From the NCBI GenBank assembly GCA_001643675.2, contig LSRY02000039.1, positions 216,001-280,000 on the forward strand: a stretch of 64,000 bases of DNA, given 5' to 3'. Positions within the stretch are counted from its first letter, which is position 1. Each line of letters opens with the position of its first letter. The stretch is from Monocercomonoides exilis (taxonomy: Eukaryota; Preaxostyla; Oxymonadida; Polymastigidae). Position numbers and translations under genes: made by a program. This document shows, one piece after another, positions 53,188 to 64,000 of the stretch. Under the pieces are notes generated by a model, which saw only the letters and a list, made by a program, of their open reading frames with translations, was not told where the DNA came from and searched no databases.

Positions 53188-54187
53188 TTAATCAACTTCC
53201 ATGGGGTCAAATTCTGATGCACTTGCACCGTCCCCAGCTCCAAGTGAATCTGATTCTTTAAATTCTGTCATTAGAAGAATGTCATCTTCATCAAATATAT
53301 CAGATTCTTGTTCTGATTCTGTTGTGTCACTTTCTTCACTTTCAGATTCATCCAATTCATTTTCTTTTTCTATAAAATCATACATGATTTCCCACATTTG
53401 ATCCTCAAATTATATTTGAAAATTTCTTCTTACTAGCCACATTGATAAATTGTCACCAAGACACTTTTCTCTGCATCCTGTTTTTTAGAAGAATTTCCGT
53501 TAATTCATCCACTAACCTTCGACAGTGTTTGTGCAGGCATGTGAAATACTGTTTTTGAATTCTCGTTTATGACAGACAGTATCATGAGCGTAACCATAAT
53601 CTTTCAGTCTGGCATAAGCCATCCATTCATCGCTCATGATCCGAGTTCCAGGAAGAATTTTAGCTCGTGTTATTGGAACAAATGGGTCATTCTTGCTATA
53701 TGGCACAATGATAATGTGGTTCTTTACTGCACCTCCCTCTGGTTTCCTTTCCACGGCACCAAATATTCAGATTTGCATCTTTTTTTTCCTTGCCCATTCT
53801 TTCTGCTCCTCCATTCATCTTCGTCGATCTCCACAATTCTTCCCTGCCCTCCCATGATAGCTTGATTTATGTTCCATAATGATGTGCATCTGGATCTGAT
53901 AACACTCGTCCTACAGTGAATCGTGTTTTCACTAATTCCAAGCAGTTCGCCAACGTGTGCGGCTGACATACCAATGTTATAATATAAAACAATCATCAAA
54001 AACATTCTCTGTAGTATTTTTCAATTTTCCAAAGATGCATTTTTTCAAAACTGATTATTTTCTCCCACATTTTCCGCATCTCCATTTCTTGTAATATTTG
54101 CCTACGAATGTGAATATCTTTTTGCATGAACGAAGTATTCATTCTGGAGCTTCTCCTTCCAGCACATTTTCGAAATACCATTTCCAT
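53188..54187 (-). pseudogene. Merlin/IS1595-type (ISXO2-like) transposase pseudogene
   Basis: Reading the minus strand, a zinc-ribbon remnant (RCGKCGRK, ~54.08 kb) is followed by a helix-turn-helix-like GMSAAHVGELLGISENTIHC. Next comes the catalytic start RIVEIDEDEW, then after a frame change IFGAVERKPEGGAVKN, TRIMSDEWMAYARLKDYGYA and HACTNTVEG. This order (VEIDE, FGxVER, SDxWxAY, HTNTVEG) is diagnostic for the IS1595/Merlin DDE family. It is broken by a frame change in an A-run near 53,775, a TGA where Trp is expected before IFGAVER, and a TAG just after NTVEG. An acidic C-terminal piece lies at 53,188-53,397. Merlin elements make 8-9 bp target duplications; whether this copy relates to the nearby 8-bp duplication is unknown. 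Confidence 0.82.
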
Positions 54188-54850
54188 GCAGTCATTTCAT
54201 CAGAAAATGCATTGTTGAGTTCACAAAAATGTGTTTTTATGTTCATTTTGTGTGATAAATACATTTGATGAATGTTTGATCAAACCCATAAATACTTGAA
54301 AATGTACATTTTTCGAATAATAAAATATATATTTTTGACAACTTTCCGCATGTTTTTTGGATATAATTATTGTTTCAAAATTAATAATAAATCATTATAA
54401 ATAAAAATAAACTTAATCCAGACGTTCCCATTTCTTTTGATCTTGCCATTTTGATTAAGTTTCGAGAATATTCATGAGTTTATTTCGGTTCCAAAATTTC
54501 AAAATACGAAGAAAACAACAGCACGAACATTTCGAAATATATTGACATAAATAAAAGTATTGTATTTGTCAAACCATTTTATTCTCTTTATTTAACATTT
54601 ATTTTCTTTGAAAATAGTTTCGTTCTCTGTTGAAAGTTATTCGACTTTATTTGAACATTTTTCGATTCTGACAGAAGGATTTCGACTTTGAATAATTTTT
54701 GGTGTAATGATTACAGGGAAAAATAAATATTTGTTTTTGTGTCCAAGTTTAATGACTGTTGAAAACGAATTAAAAGAATCAATATTAAAATCAGCCTGGA
54801 CATTAAACAGTTGCGTCTATTTGGTAAAAAATAACCCTTATGTTTTTTAA
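54188..54850. other. AT-rich spacer, no gene seen
   Basis: Between the Merlin remnant and the first MITE; nothing recognisable. Confidence 0.5.
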
Positions 54851-54852
54851 CA

Positions 54853-55095
54853 TGGGTGATTCTTTTTGAAAAGTCACAAATGTTTTATTTTCAAATAAAT
54901 CAAAAATTTCATATTTTGCTCAAATTTCTGTTTCAGCTTACAAATCTCCTCAAGGATGTTTGAAATAGCATATTCAAGAAATAGATTCCATGTTTGTGAA
55001 GTTTTGTTGATGTTGACAAAAAAAAAGAGCAAAATATGAAATTTTTGATTTATTTGAAAATTAAACATTTGTGACTTTTCAAAAAGAATCACCCA
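54853..55095. mobile_element. MITE, 243 bp
   Basis: Inverted arms 54,853-54,921 and 55,027-55,095 (69 bp, about one mismatch) start TGGGTGATTCTTTTTGAAAA, with a 105-bp spacer. CA flanks both ends (54,851-54,852 and 55,096-55,097), which could be a degenerate or alternative 2-bp target duplication. No coding capacity. Confidence 0.8.
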
Positions 55096-55121
55096 CATCT
55101 GAAATATTAAGCAATATTATA

Positions 55122-55379
55122 TGGGTGATTATTTTTGATGTCATATTTTTCCATTTAAAATTTTCGGTTCGAAAAAACTCCTTTGAATAGCAGTGAATGA
55201 ACATTGAGAAGAGAATAGGCATTTTCAAGAATCCATCATCATCAATTCAGCTTAAACATTTGTTTTTGAAACAGTTGAGACTTATTAAGCACTTGAAAAC
55301 AAAATCTTTTCCCAATGACAAACATTTTTTGTTGAAACAATACACCGAAAAAAGTTATGATTTCAAAAATAATTACCCA
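55122..55379. mobile_element. MITE, 258 bp
   Basis: The left end TGGGTGATTATTTTTGATGT and the inverted right end TGGGTAATTATTTTTGAAAT are imperfect inverted repeats. TA precedes the left end (55,120-55,121); the right flank is CA. The ends nearly match those of the 22.4-kb element at 29,769/52,197. It lies 168 bp upstream of the receptor gene start, so it could contribute promoter sequence. Confidence 0.7.
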
Positions 55380-55547
55380 CATGTATATATATCCCTTTAT
55401 TACTCTCTGCATTTTCCTGCAAATAAATGTTTTATAGTTGAATAACTCAAAACAGGTGATTTTCCCAAAACAAATAATATAATTCTTTGATCAAGAACAT
55501 ATTTTTTTTGATTATTATCACGAAATCTGATCTTTTTTCTTTTTTTG

Positions 55548-58500
55548 ATGAGCAATAAGATTTTTCGTTTTTTCGTGTTATTCTTTTTATGTACAACGTT
55601 TCATTTTCCACTAGCAGAAGAAATCGAGAAATCAATCATTGAAAATAATACTCATTCAATCAAAGATCATTTTCATCAATTTTCACAAAAGTTCGTTTGT
55701 TCAAAAAAAGATTTATTCGATCCACACTCAAATCATGAAAGAAAAATTCGATTTGAAGAAAATCCACATACGATGAATATTCCACGCTTTCATTTCACTA
55801 TTTTGAGTTCATTGTTTAAAGTATACAATTCATCATTTATACTCACAACTTGCATCTTGGAGCAAAAAGGAGCATGCCTTGTAGAAGCTAGCAGTCTGTC
55901 CTATATTTGTATCGATAAATGTCAAGTCCAGTCCAAAAGCGTTCATCAAAACGAGATGTTCAGTATAGCTGGTTGTCGAGCATTTTTTGTTAACATTTCG
56001 GTTATGTCACTCCTTCATTATAACCTTATGCCTCGCCTTTTTTCTTCTGGAAATTTTTGCAAAAAGAGTTTTTCTAATGACGGAAATGATATGATTTCTG
56101 TTGCATCATCATCTTTTTCTTCTTTTTCTTTGGGTAAACTACCTTTTATGAACTCAGAACTTTCTTCGTATCTGTGTGTTTCATGTTGCTCATTTCTCAA
56201 CATATCTCAGTCTTTAATTCACAAAAACAGCTTTCCAAAGCAATTACTTCTTCCAAAAGAAAAAGGAATATGTTCCTTATTTGGATGCGAGTTTCAATAC
56301 GTAGACAACGTAATGAACGGAGGAATTGCAAGCTCACATAAAGTATCACACGTATTTAATACCTCAATCATGCAATGTGTGAGAACGATGATCAGCGAAA
56401 CACGAGTTGAAGTTAATGAAAACAGGTGCTTTGAATATTCTTTATTTGCAAACCAACATGTGGATAGTTATTCTGCTGCAGATGAAGGATTTCACACATG
56501 CGGAGGAGCAATATTGTTCAATGGTCCATCATCCACATTTGAAGTAAAAAGTTGCATTTTCGAGGTTTGATTCGTTTTTTTGTTTTCAATCAAAAAATAT
56601 TAGAGTTTTTGAATTTTAATATTTTATCTTTGTTTTTTCTCTTTCTTCCTTTTCCAACATTTTATTACAGAACTGCACTTGCAGCAGATGGGGTGGTGCA
56701 ATTTGCGTGTTCGATTCTCTCAGCACGATAATTACAAATAATTCGTTTAACAAATGCATTGGCAAGAGGGACAACGACTTTCCAGGTTCACATGGGGGTG
56801 CAATATTTATTGGCAAATCTCAATGCTACGACATTTCCCATATACTATGCAAAAATGGAAGAACTACATTCCGAGGAGGAGCTTTGTTCTTGAACTATAT
56901 GGGTACATCATCATCAACCATCTGTAACTTGAATCAGCTGCAGAACAATTCTCCAATTATCATTCAGAATATTTCATGCTCGAATTACTCTTGTGATACT
57001 GAAACAGGAGGAGGAATGTTTATTGATTCTTTCATCCCATCGTTTTTTATCATGAGTGAATGTTATTTTTTCAATTGCTCTTCAATATCATCAAAAGGAG
57101 GAGGCTTTTCCATTGTGACCAATTCTTTTGAAAAAAATGAAAAATTTTGCTACTACTCCTTTTTTGCAAATAATTCTGCCTCTCAAGCATCAGATGTGTA
57201 TTTGAGTGATTCGGGCAAAAATATTAAAGAAAGTCCGTTTGTTGAATGTTATTCATTGACAAGTGGAGAGAGCAGATGTGAAAGCTCTTGGCAGGGTGCA
57301 AAAAATGACTGGCTGCCAAATGGATTTCTTGTGAGATATGTCATTCCAGATGGAGGAAACAATAATGCGTTCTGTGGGCTGACAGTTGAGGATGGTTGTG
57401 ATTCATTGAAATTCACACTTGAAAATGAATTAACAAAGAGCAGAGGCAGAATCATGCTTATTGAGGGAACATATGAGATATCCGAATCAAATGGTCATGT
57501 TGTGGATGGGAAGAATATTTCTATTCATGGAAGTGGAAATGACTTAACACAACTGAGTCCAGTCCAGGTCGCAGCAAATCAAGTATTTCTGAGTGTGGAT
57601 GATGGGATGTGCAAACTGTCTTCTTTGAGCATTGTGTTTGACTCACATGAAAGTTCAAGATTGTTCCGACTGAGCTCCTCAAATTCTCAGTTATTTCTTC
57701 AAGAGCTTGTCATCAGCACCCCATTGAACCAGGAAGGCCATCCCTCAAAAGAATATTTGAACAGTTTGTTTGAGGTGAATTTTGCCAACTTTCGAATGAC
57801 TGACTGCATTGTCAAGAACATCTTGTCCAAGTCCAGTCTCTTTCAAGAAATCTCTTCTGCTTCATTGTTGTTAATATCTTCATCTTCTCCTTTTTCGAAC
57901 AGTGATGAATCCTTTGTTGCAAATTCCAACTTTTCACATGTAACAAAAACAGAAGGAGATGGAGCAGTGTTGTCAAAGACAATCAGTGAGGGAGAGTCAT
58001 TTTGTCTGTGGAACACAACAATCGAGAACTGTGAATGTTCGAGTGGGAGTGGAGGAGGGATCAGGATTGACATGGCATCATCAACCAGCACCTTCAGAAT
58101 GGGATCCTCCTCACATCCAACCACACTCGATTCATGTTCATGCAGCAAGTGCGGAGGAGGATTGTATCTTTGGCTGGAGGATGAAGCAGCAGACTTTGTG
58201 ATTTCATCATTGAATTTTGTGGGTTGTGAGGCAAGAGAGGGAGGGAGAGATATCTTTGTAAATGGGAGCGACATGAATGGCAAGACAATCAGTTTGGAGA
58301 AGATTTGTATTTCACTGGACGAGTTTGGATATGACGAATTGATGGGATTTGATAGAAGTCTGAGTGAGATGGGCTTATTTCCGTTGAATGTGTTTTTTGA
58401 GTCATTCCAACCACCAGCGCATGTTGGAGGAACTGTAGGAAACTGGGTTTTTGATTCGAATTTTTGTGGATTTAGCAATTTCCCATGCCTAACAATAATG

Positions 58501-61500
58501 CATGCAACTCAGATCAGATTTGGTTCCTCAAAAAGGCAGATTGTTATTAGAGAGGGATATGAACTGGATGAGGAGATGATGATGGATGGACCAGTTTGGA
58601 ATATCTCATGTGAGGAAAAGGGAATGGTTGTTGATGTGCATGCACCAGCAGAGCTCTCCAATCAACGGCTGCTGAGTGTTTCCACCGAGTGCTCAATATA
58701 CAACATATGCTTCTCTCTTCCTTCTTCTCTCTCAAATGCCCACTCTTTCATCACACTCCCCACTTCCACTTCCTCTCTCACTCTTTCGAACTGCTCATCA
58801 GTGACTTCATCATCTGAGTCAGGGAGTAAGATTGGATTCTGTTTTGTGAGTGTGGTTGGAGGGATATTGAAGTTGGAAATGTTTGAGACAAAAGGAACAA
58901 TGGCATTTTCATCACATTCGTTGATTGAAGGGAAGGGGAGCAGTTTTGTTATGAATTGCGTTGAATGCGTTTTTGAGGGAATCATAAAAGAGAATGGAGA
59001 TGGAGCTTGTATTTGTGTTTGTGCTGAGGACGAGTCAAATACCCATGAATCAGAAAAGAAACAACTGATAATTGACAACTGCACATTGAATGGATGTTGG
59101 GCAAAGGGAAGCAGAGCAAAAGGGGGAGGAATGCATGTGTGTCTGAGAGGCAATGATGAAATGGTTGTGAATGGGTCATCGAAATTTGATGGGTGCTGCG
59201 CAGGAAAGAGGGATGAAGGAGAAGAGGATGGTTTGGGAGGAGGAATTTTTCTATCATTGGAGGATGAGGCAACTCAGTTTGCATTTGGGGATATGAGGTT
59301 TGTGAGGTGCAATGCCTGGAAAGGGAAGAACGTGTTTGTGAATGGGAGCTCTCTGGATGAGGTTGTGGATTCAGCGCATTTCTGTTGGGAGATGAGTGAG
59401 AAGGAAAAGTCATCAATGGAGGAGCTGTGTGGGTGGGAGAGAAGCAGCACAGGGGTTGGGTTTGTGATTCCACTTGTGGTGTATCTGTGGAGCAACTTCT
59501 GTGGGAGTGGATTTGTCGATGGACAGGAAGGAGGAGACTTCAGTAGATGTGGATTTGCTGCTGCTCCATGCAGATCTATCTCCCATCTCATCTCCCTCAA
59601 ATTCACCCCACTCCCTGGAAGTACTTCTGATGATGATGATGGATTGTCCATCTCAGTGTCTCACATTTCCTCACTCACCTCATCCCTTTCCCTTTCGCCT
59701 TCTGTTGAATCAGAACAAATCTCAATGAAATTCATTGGGAAAGACAATGAGTCAGGGATTTGTGTGGGTGATGATCCGGTTGGAAATGAAGAATGGATGA
59801 TCCATTCGACCATCCATCTTTCATTTGAGGTTCTCTCCTTCTGCATCCCAACAGCATTTGCCCATCGCAGAACATTCATCAGATCATCAACATCCTCATC
59901 GTTTCTACAAATGAAACACTGCTCTTTCACCCCTCAAAGTTCAAGCGACTATGTCTCATTCACTTTGTTGAGTGTTTCAGAGGGAAGCATGTTGATTGAC
60001 AATTGTTCACTGTCTTCGCTTTCATCCACTCGCCCATTTCTCCTTGTTTCACATCCTTCTCAATCAATCGCCATTTCCAACATGACAGTCTCGAATGTCT
60101 CGATATCTTCGTGCTCTCTTGTATCATTCGAAAGAATACCATCTCATCTGCCTGTGAATTCATCTGCTCACAACGAAGTGTCTGGCAAGCCTTGTTGTTC
60201 CCTCAAAATCCAATCATCCTCATTTGCCAACGCTACATGCTCTGGTGACTGTGCAAGCATTCTTTGCCTCGGAGTGTTCGATGCGATGGAGAGTGTTGTT
60301 GAGAAGTGCACATTCAGCCGGTGTGTGAGTGAGACGAGTGAGAGGGGAGGGGCACTGATGATGAGTGTGAAGAGCGAGGAATCATCGGTGGAGGTGAGGC
60401 AATGCTCATTCACACTCTGCAGATGTTCAACAGTCACTGGGAGAGGAGGAGGAATGATGTTTGATTGTGTGGATCTCTCATCTCCATCACCAGCTCCTGA
60501 TGAACCATCTTTTCTCCCGCTGAAAATATCAGAAATCCGATTCACAATGAATGATGTATTTGTGGGGAAGGACATATTCATCAACTGCCAGTCGATCGAG
60601 CAGCAGATCAACGAAACACTTTTTTCTCTCGACTTCACCCAGGAATCGCTCCAATCGAACCAGTCCATCTGTGCGAGTGATGCTGATGAGCAGAATGTGG
60701 ACTTAATCCCCTTGATCACCTTCTTGTATGCACCCCAGATCTTTGTGTCTCTTGATTCTGCAGACACTCGCCAGTGTGGATTGTCAACAAACCCCTGCAA
60801 GAGCATCTCATCTGCTGTTCACCACATCCAGCCAGGATTGCTCAATACCATTTTCATCAACACCACATCCACAATCCTCTCAGAAACAACAGTGCATGGG
60901 CTGTCCATCCTGCCTTCAACAAAGCAGCAGGCAACAATCCAACTGAGCATATCCATTCCACACACTGGAGATGCCCAGAGCGTGGTTCTGTTCGAGGATG
61001 ATTGCACAGTTCGCAACAGCTTGATATCATTTGCCTCTTCATTTGAGGCCGCACACTCAGCTGTATTCGCTGAATCGAATGGTGTGTTGGAAGTGTCTCA
61101 GTGCACATTCACAGCAACGGATGCCTCGTTGGAGCTGGATTCACATGTGATAGCTGTTTGGGGAGGAATACTGAAGATGAGCGAGACATCGTTCAGCTGG
61201 CTGTATTTTGCAAAGCCCTTGCTTTTGTTTTCTGATGAATCAGAAATTGTGCTTTTCCAAATGACTCTGGACAGTCTCACATCGACAGCTGATGTTGTGG
61301 CAATTGGATTGAGCGCAAATGTTTCGATTGAAAAAATGAACTGTTCCAACATCTCATTGAATAATGGCTGTCTGATCTCAACGAAAAAAGAAGAGCTGAA
61401 TATGAATGGAAATGGAAGAAGTGTTGAAGACATGGGAAATCTCAGAATATCCATTGCAACATTTGAGAATATTTCATCAAATGAGAACAGCAATAACAAC

Positions 61501-63747
61501 GGGAGTGTTGTGAGAATTGAGAGGAGCAAGACAAGTGTGAATCTGATAAATTGTTCATTTTCTTTTTGTTTGCTTTCAGCTGAGAAAGGAAGCCAGTTGT
61601 CCGTTTCGGAAAGTTCTGATGTTTCAATTGTTTCGTGTCTGTTTGATGGCAAAACAACAGATGATCCAGTCAGCCACCAGAAGAATAATGATTTGGAAGA
61701 AGATGAAGAAGAAAATGACAAAGAACATAACCCATTATGTTGTTGGAATGGATCAGTTGTGGATGTGAAGTCAAGCAATGTAACAATGAAAGACACCACA
61801 ATCAACAACTCAAAGAAAGGAGGACTTTCATTGTCAAATGGAAGCTTGGAGATTTTTGAAGGAAAATATGAGGGAAACAATCCATCGATTCAGAATTATC
61901 CATCAGCAAGAAGGAACATTCTATGTGAAGGCTCTTCAGAATTGAATGTTGTAAGTTTGAAAGGAGGAGATGGAGTGAAAGATAATTCATCGTTGTGGAT
62001 ATTAGATGGAGGATGTTCATTGGAAGGGATTGTCGGAGAAAGAGCATCTCCCTTTTTCATCCCGAAGGTGGAGAGTGTGTCATCTGAGAAGTCTGAAGAG
62101 AAAGTGAATCTTGTGTTCAGAGGATCACTTCTCCTCCCTTGCAATCTCTCATTCGAAACAGTTGCAGCAGAAGGAGATGAAGAGGTGGTTGAGAAGCATT
62201 TGCTTGATGAAAGAGAATTCATATCAGAAGAAGAGGTTCATGGGTCTGTTCCTGTAGAAACAATTGAAGGAGTGGCAAGTGGAGCAGAAGTGTCAGTTTG
62301 CATTCTGTTTGGAAATTCTGATTTGCCTTCATCAACTGACCCATTCATTCTCAAAAATAAAAGTGAGCACAAATCAAATGGAGATGACAAATTAGTTGAA
62401 GGAGGAAAAGGATCAAACTCTTTTTGGGTTATTATTGCGATTGCATGTTCAGTAGTAATTGTTTTACTGGTAATAATTGTTGCATTGGTAGTTCGATGGA
62501 GAAAGCAAAAGAGAAGGACAGAAGAACTGGAAGTTATTGTGAATGACACAGTGAGGAAGGATCCAAAGGCGTTTGAGATGGTGACGATGGAGATGTCACC
62601 TGAGGAGCAGTGGAGGAGAGCAGAAAGAGAAGCTGAGAAGAAGAATGAGGAGAGGATAAAGAAGAGAGTGTATGAGAATAGCTTGGGACATTCAGAGTCA
62701 TCGGAGCATTTGTTGAGTGAGAGTGGCTCCACTGAATACATATTGGGAAAAGATTCAGACAAGATTCCTGATTGGGCATTGGAAAAGGTTGAAGAAGAGG
62801 AAATTAGAAAACAGACTCCATCACCATCAATTTCTTCAACACGTTCAACTGACACAGAATCAACATTTGTTCGAGGAGAAGATCTGTGTCCAACTACCTC
62901 ATCGATGTCGAATCTGGTAGATGCAATGGCCTGCTCATCTCCTCATGAGAAGTTGATTGTTGATCTGAGGGATTCGATGTTCATGCTGCTGCATGGACGG
63001 AATAAGACAAAGGAGATGGCGATTGGCACTCTTCAACAAAGAGAGCAGACAGCTGCTCAGATCCTGTTCTGGGTGGCTAATCTCGCGCTACACTCATTTG
63101 AAGAAATGGAAAACGGATTATCTTCTTTGGCAAATCTGAGTCCTCATATCATTCTGTTCTCAGAGCATATGGTCATCTGTATCGCTCTTCACTCTGATTG
63201 CTCATCAGACTCAGATACCTCTTCCATCTCTTCATCAACTGTTGTGACGTCTGCTAGCGATGATGATGATGATGATGATTCCCTGCCCTCATCTGCCTTT
63301 GAGGAGGAGGATGATTTCAAAAAAGAGTGTCTAAGGTGGAAGGCACCAGAGCTGCTGATCAACAAGAAGATGGGAGCAACAAAGGAGTCAGTGGTGTTTT
63401 CGATTGGGATGATGCTGTGGGAGTGCTTGACACTTCGGATCCCATTTGGAGAGTATGAAACGGAAGTTGCCGGACAGAAAATAATCAACGGAGAAAGGCC
63501 AGATTTTGATCATATAAGACACTCTTTGTTGTCGCATTATATCGAGACGTGCATGTCAAGTGATACGTCTAAAAGGCCAACACTAATGAACATGAAACGT
63601 GAGTTTATTTCACGTTTTCCTGGGGGCGGTCACACAATGACAATGAGCGACGCGATAGATTTCTATGACAGATCCGGTGTTGCAAATGTGGAAAGCAATA
63701 AACAATCGGAAAAGATTGAAATTGAGAATTCAGAAATATCGTATTGA
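55548..63747 (+). CDS. Giant beta-helix receptor-like protein with pseudokinase tail
   Basis: Exons 55548-56564 and 56671-63747 (intron GTTTGA...ACAG, 106 bp) encode 2,697 aa. The signal peptide is MSNKIFRFFVLFFLCTTFHF. The extracellular part (~25-2,250) is Ser/Asn/Cys-rich with strand repeats and GGG/GGGI turns, as in right-handed parallel beta-helix (pectin-lyase-like) folds. Four module starts are visible: FCGLTVEDGCDSL (~573), FCGFSNFPCLTI (~936), RCGFAAAPCRSI (~1297) and QCGLSTNPCKSI (~1706). One transmembrane helix (~2,255-2,280, WVIIAIACSVVIVLLVIIVA) is followed by basic WRKQKRR. The cytosolic part has a degenerate kinase lobe: RWKAPELL (~2560), SIGMMLWECLTLRIPFGEYE and SDTSKRPTL remain. 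HRD, DFG and the glycine loop are absent (LSPHIILFSEH lies where HRD-LKP would be). It is likely a surface adhesin or signalling scaffold. Confidence 0.9.
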
Positions 63748-64000
63748 ATGATTCCACCCATTTTTTTGTCACTGCAAAATCGAATCCTATGAAAGATGTT
63801 AAGAGACAACTAGAAATTTGTTGGCTTATACAATCAAAACAGAAGCATTGAATTCATCATGGATAATAACATATTCGAAAAGTGAATATGGTGAAACAAG
63901 AAATAGAATATGAGCAAGCTTTTGCTTAAGGGAGCTTGAAAAGCATATTTAATGAAGGTGGAAAATTGTTTATTTTCTTTCAATTCGGAAGAGTTGGAAA
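63748..64000. other. 3' flank, no gene seen
   Basis: The last 253 bp hold no supported feature. Confidence 0.5.

Noticed and set aside
56707-63747. Start of the receptor at an internal codon near 56,707
   Set aside because: A GT-AG intron (56,565-56,670) joins it in frame to an upstream exon with a signal peptide.

Overview
The window looks like nuclear DNA of an intron-bearing protist with an AT-rich genome. It encodes a eukaryotic histone H3, cytosolic ribosomal protein uS19, a Rab GTPase, a ferlin and a GSK3-type kinase. The introns are short (48-209 bp) GT-AG introns, and an unusual share of them start GTTTG. A very large secreted-type beta-helix receptor ending in a transmembrane helix and a degenerate kinase lobe resembles the expanded families known from oxymonad metamonads (Monocercomonoides, Blattamonas). 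That lineage is an inference. TAA and TGA both terminate conserved proteins, so the standard code applies.

Layout. 1-1,110: 5' part of an unrecognised three-exon gene (-). 1.8-3.9 kb: two foldback elements side by side. 4.25-4.87 kb: a four-exon gene for a small basic protein (-). 6.07 kb: tRNA-Gly(GCC). 6.6-9.4 kb: decayed beta-helix gene remnants (-). 10.06-13.3 kb: a compact minus-strand cluster of uS19, a Rab18-like GTPase, histone H3 and a 60-residue protein. 13.86-18.55 kb: a six-exon, 1,368-aa ferlin (-), divergent from a six-exon, 1,539-aa GSK3-like kinase (+, 19.0-24.1 kb) with huge low-complexity inserts. 25.8 kb: a secreted saposin-like protein. 26.7-27.7 kb: a TA-flanked transposon-like element.

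28.07-53.12 kb is the most unusual part. It is a nested inverted-repeat structure of 25,052 bp. Its outermost ~460-bp inverted repeats are almost identical and are flanked by a perfect 8-bp direct repeat (AAGAAAAA). Inside lies a second pair of short inverted ends flanked by TA (29,769-52,197). Inside that is a pair of 1,235-bp arms that look identical (37,034-38,268 and 44,220-45,454). All three pairs share nearly the same centre. Near that centre sits one intact three-exon gene (-). It encodes a 1,308-aa protein that joins a complete ubiquitin-specific protease domain to a C-terminal domain resembling an RNase H-fold (DDE-type) transposase. Between the nested repeats are decayed genes, minus-strand in the left half and plus-strand in the right half, with frame breaks and in-frame stops.

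53.1-55.4 kb: a Merlin/IS1595-type transposase pseudogene and two ~250-bp MITEs whose ends match the TA-flanked 22-kb element. 55.5-63.7 kb: an intact two-exon gene for a 2,697-aa beta-helix receptor-like protein with a pseudokinase tail (+).
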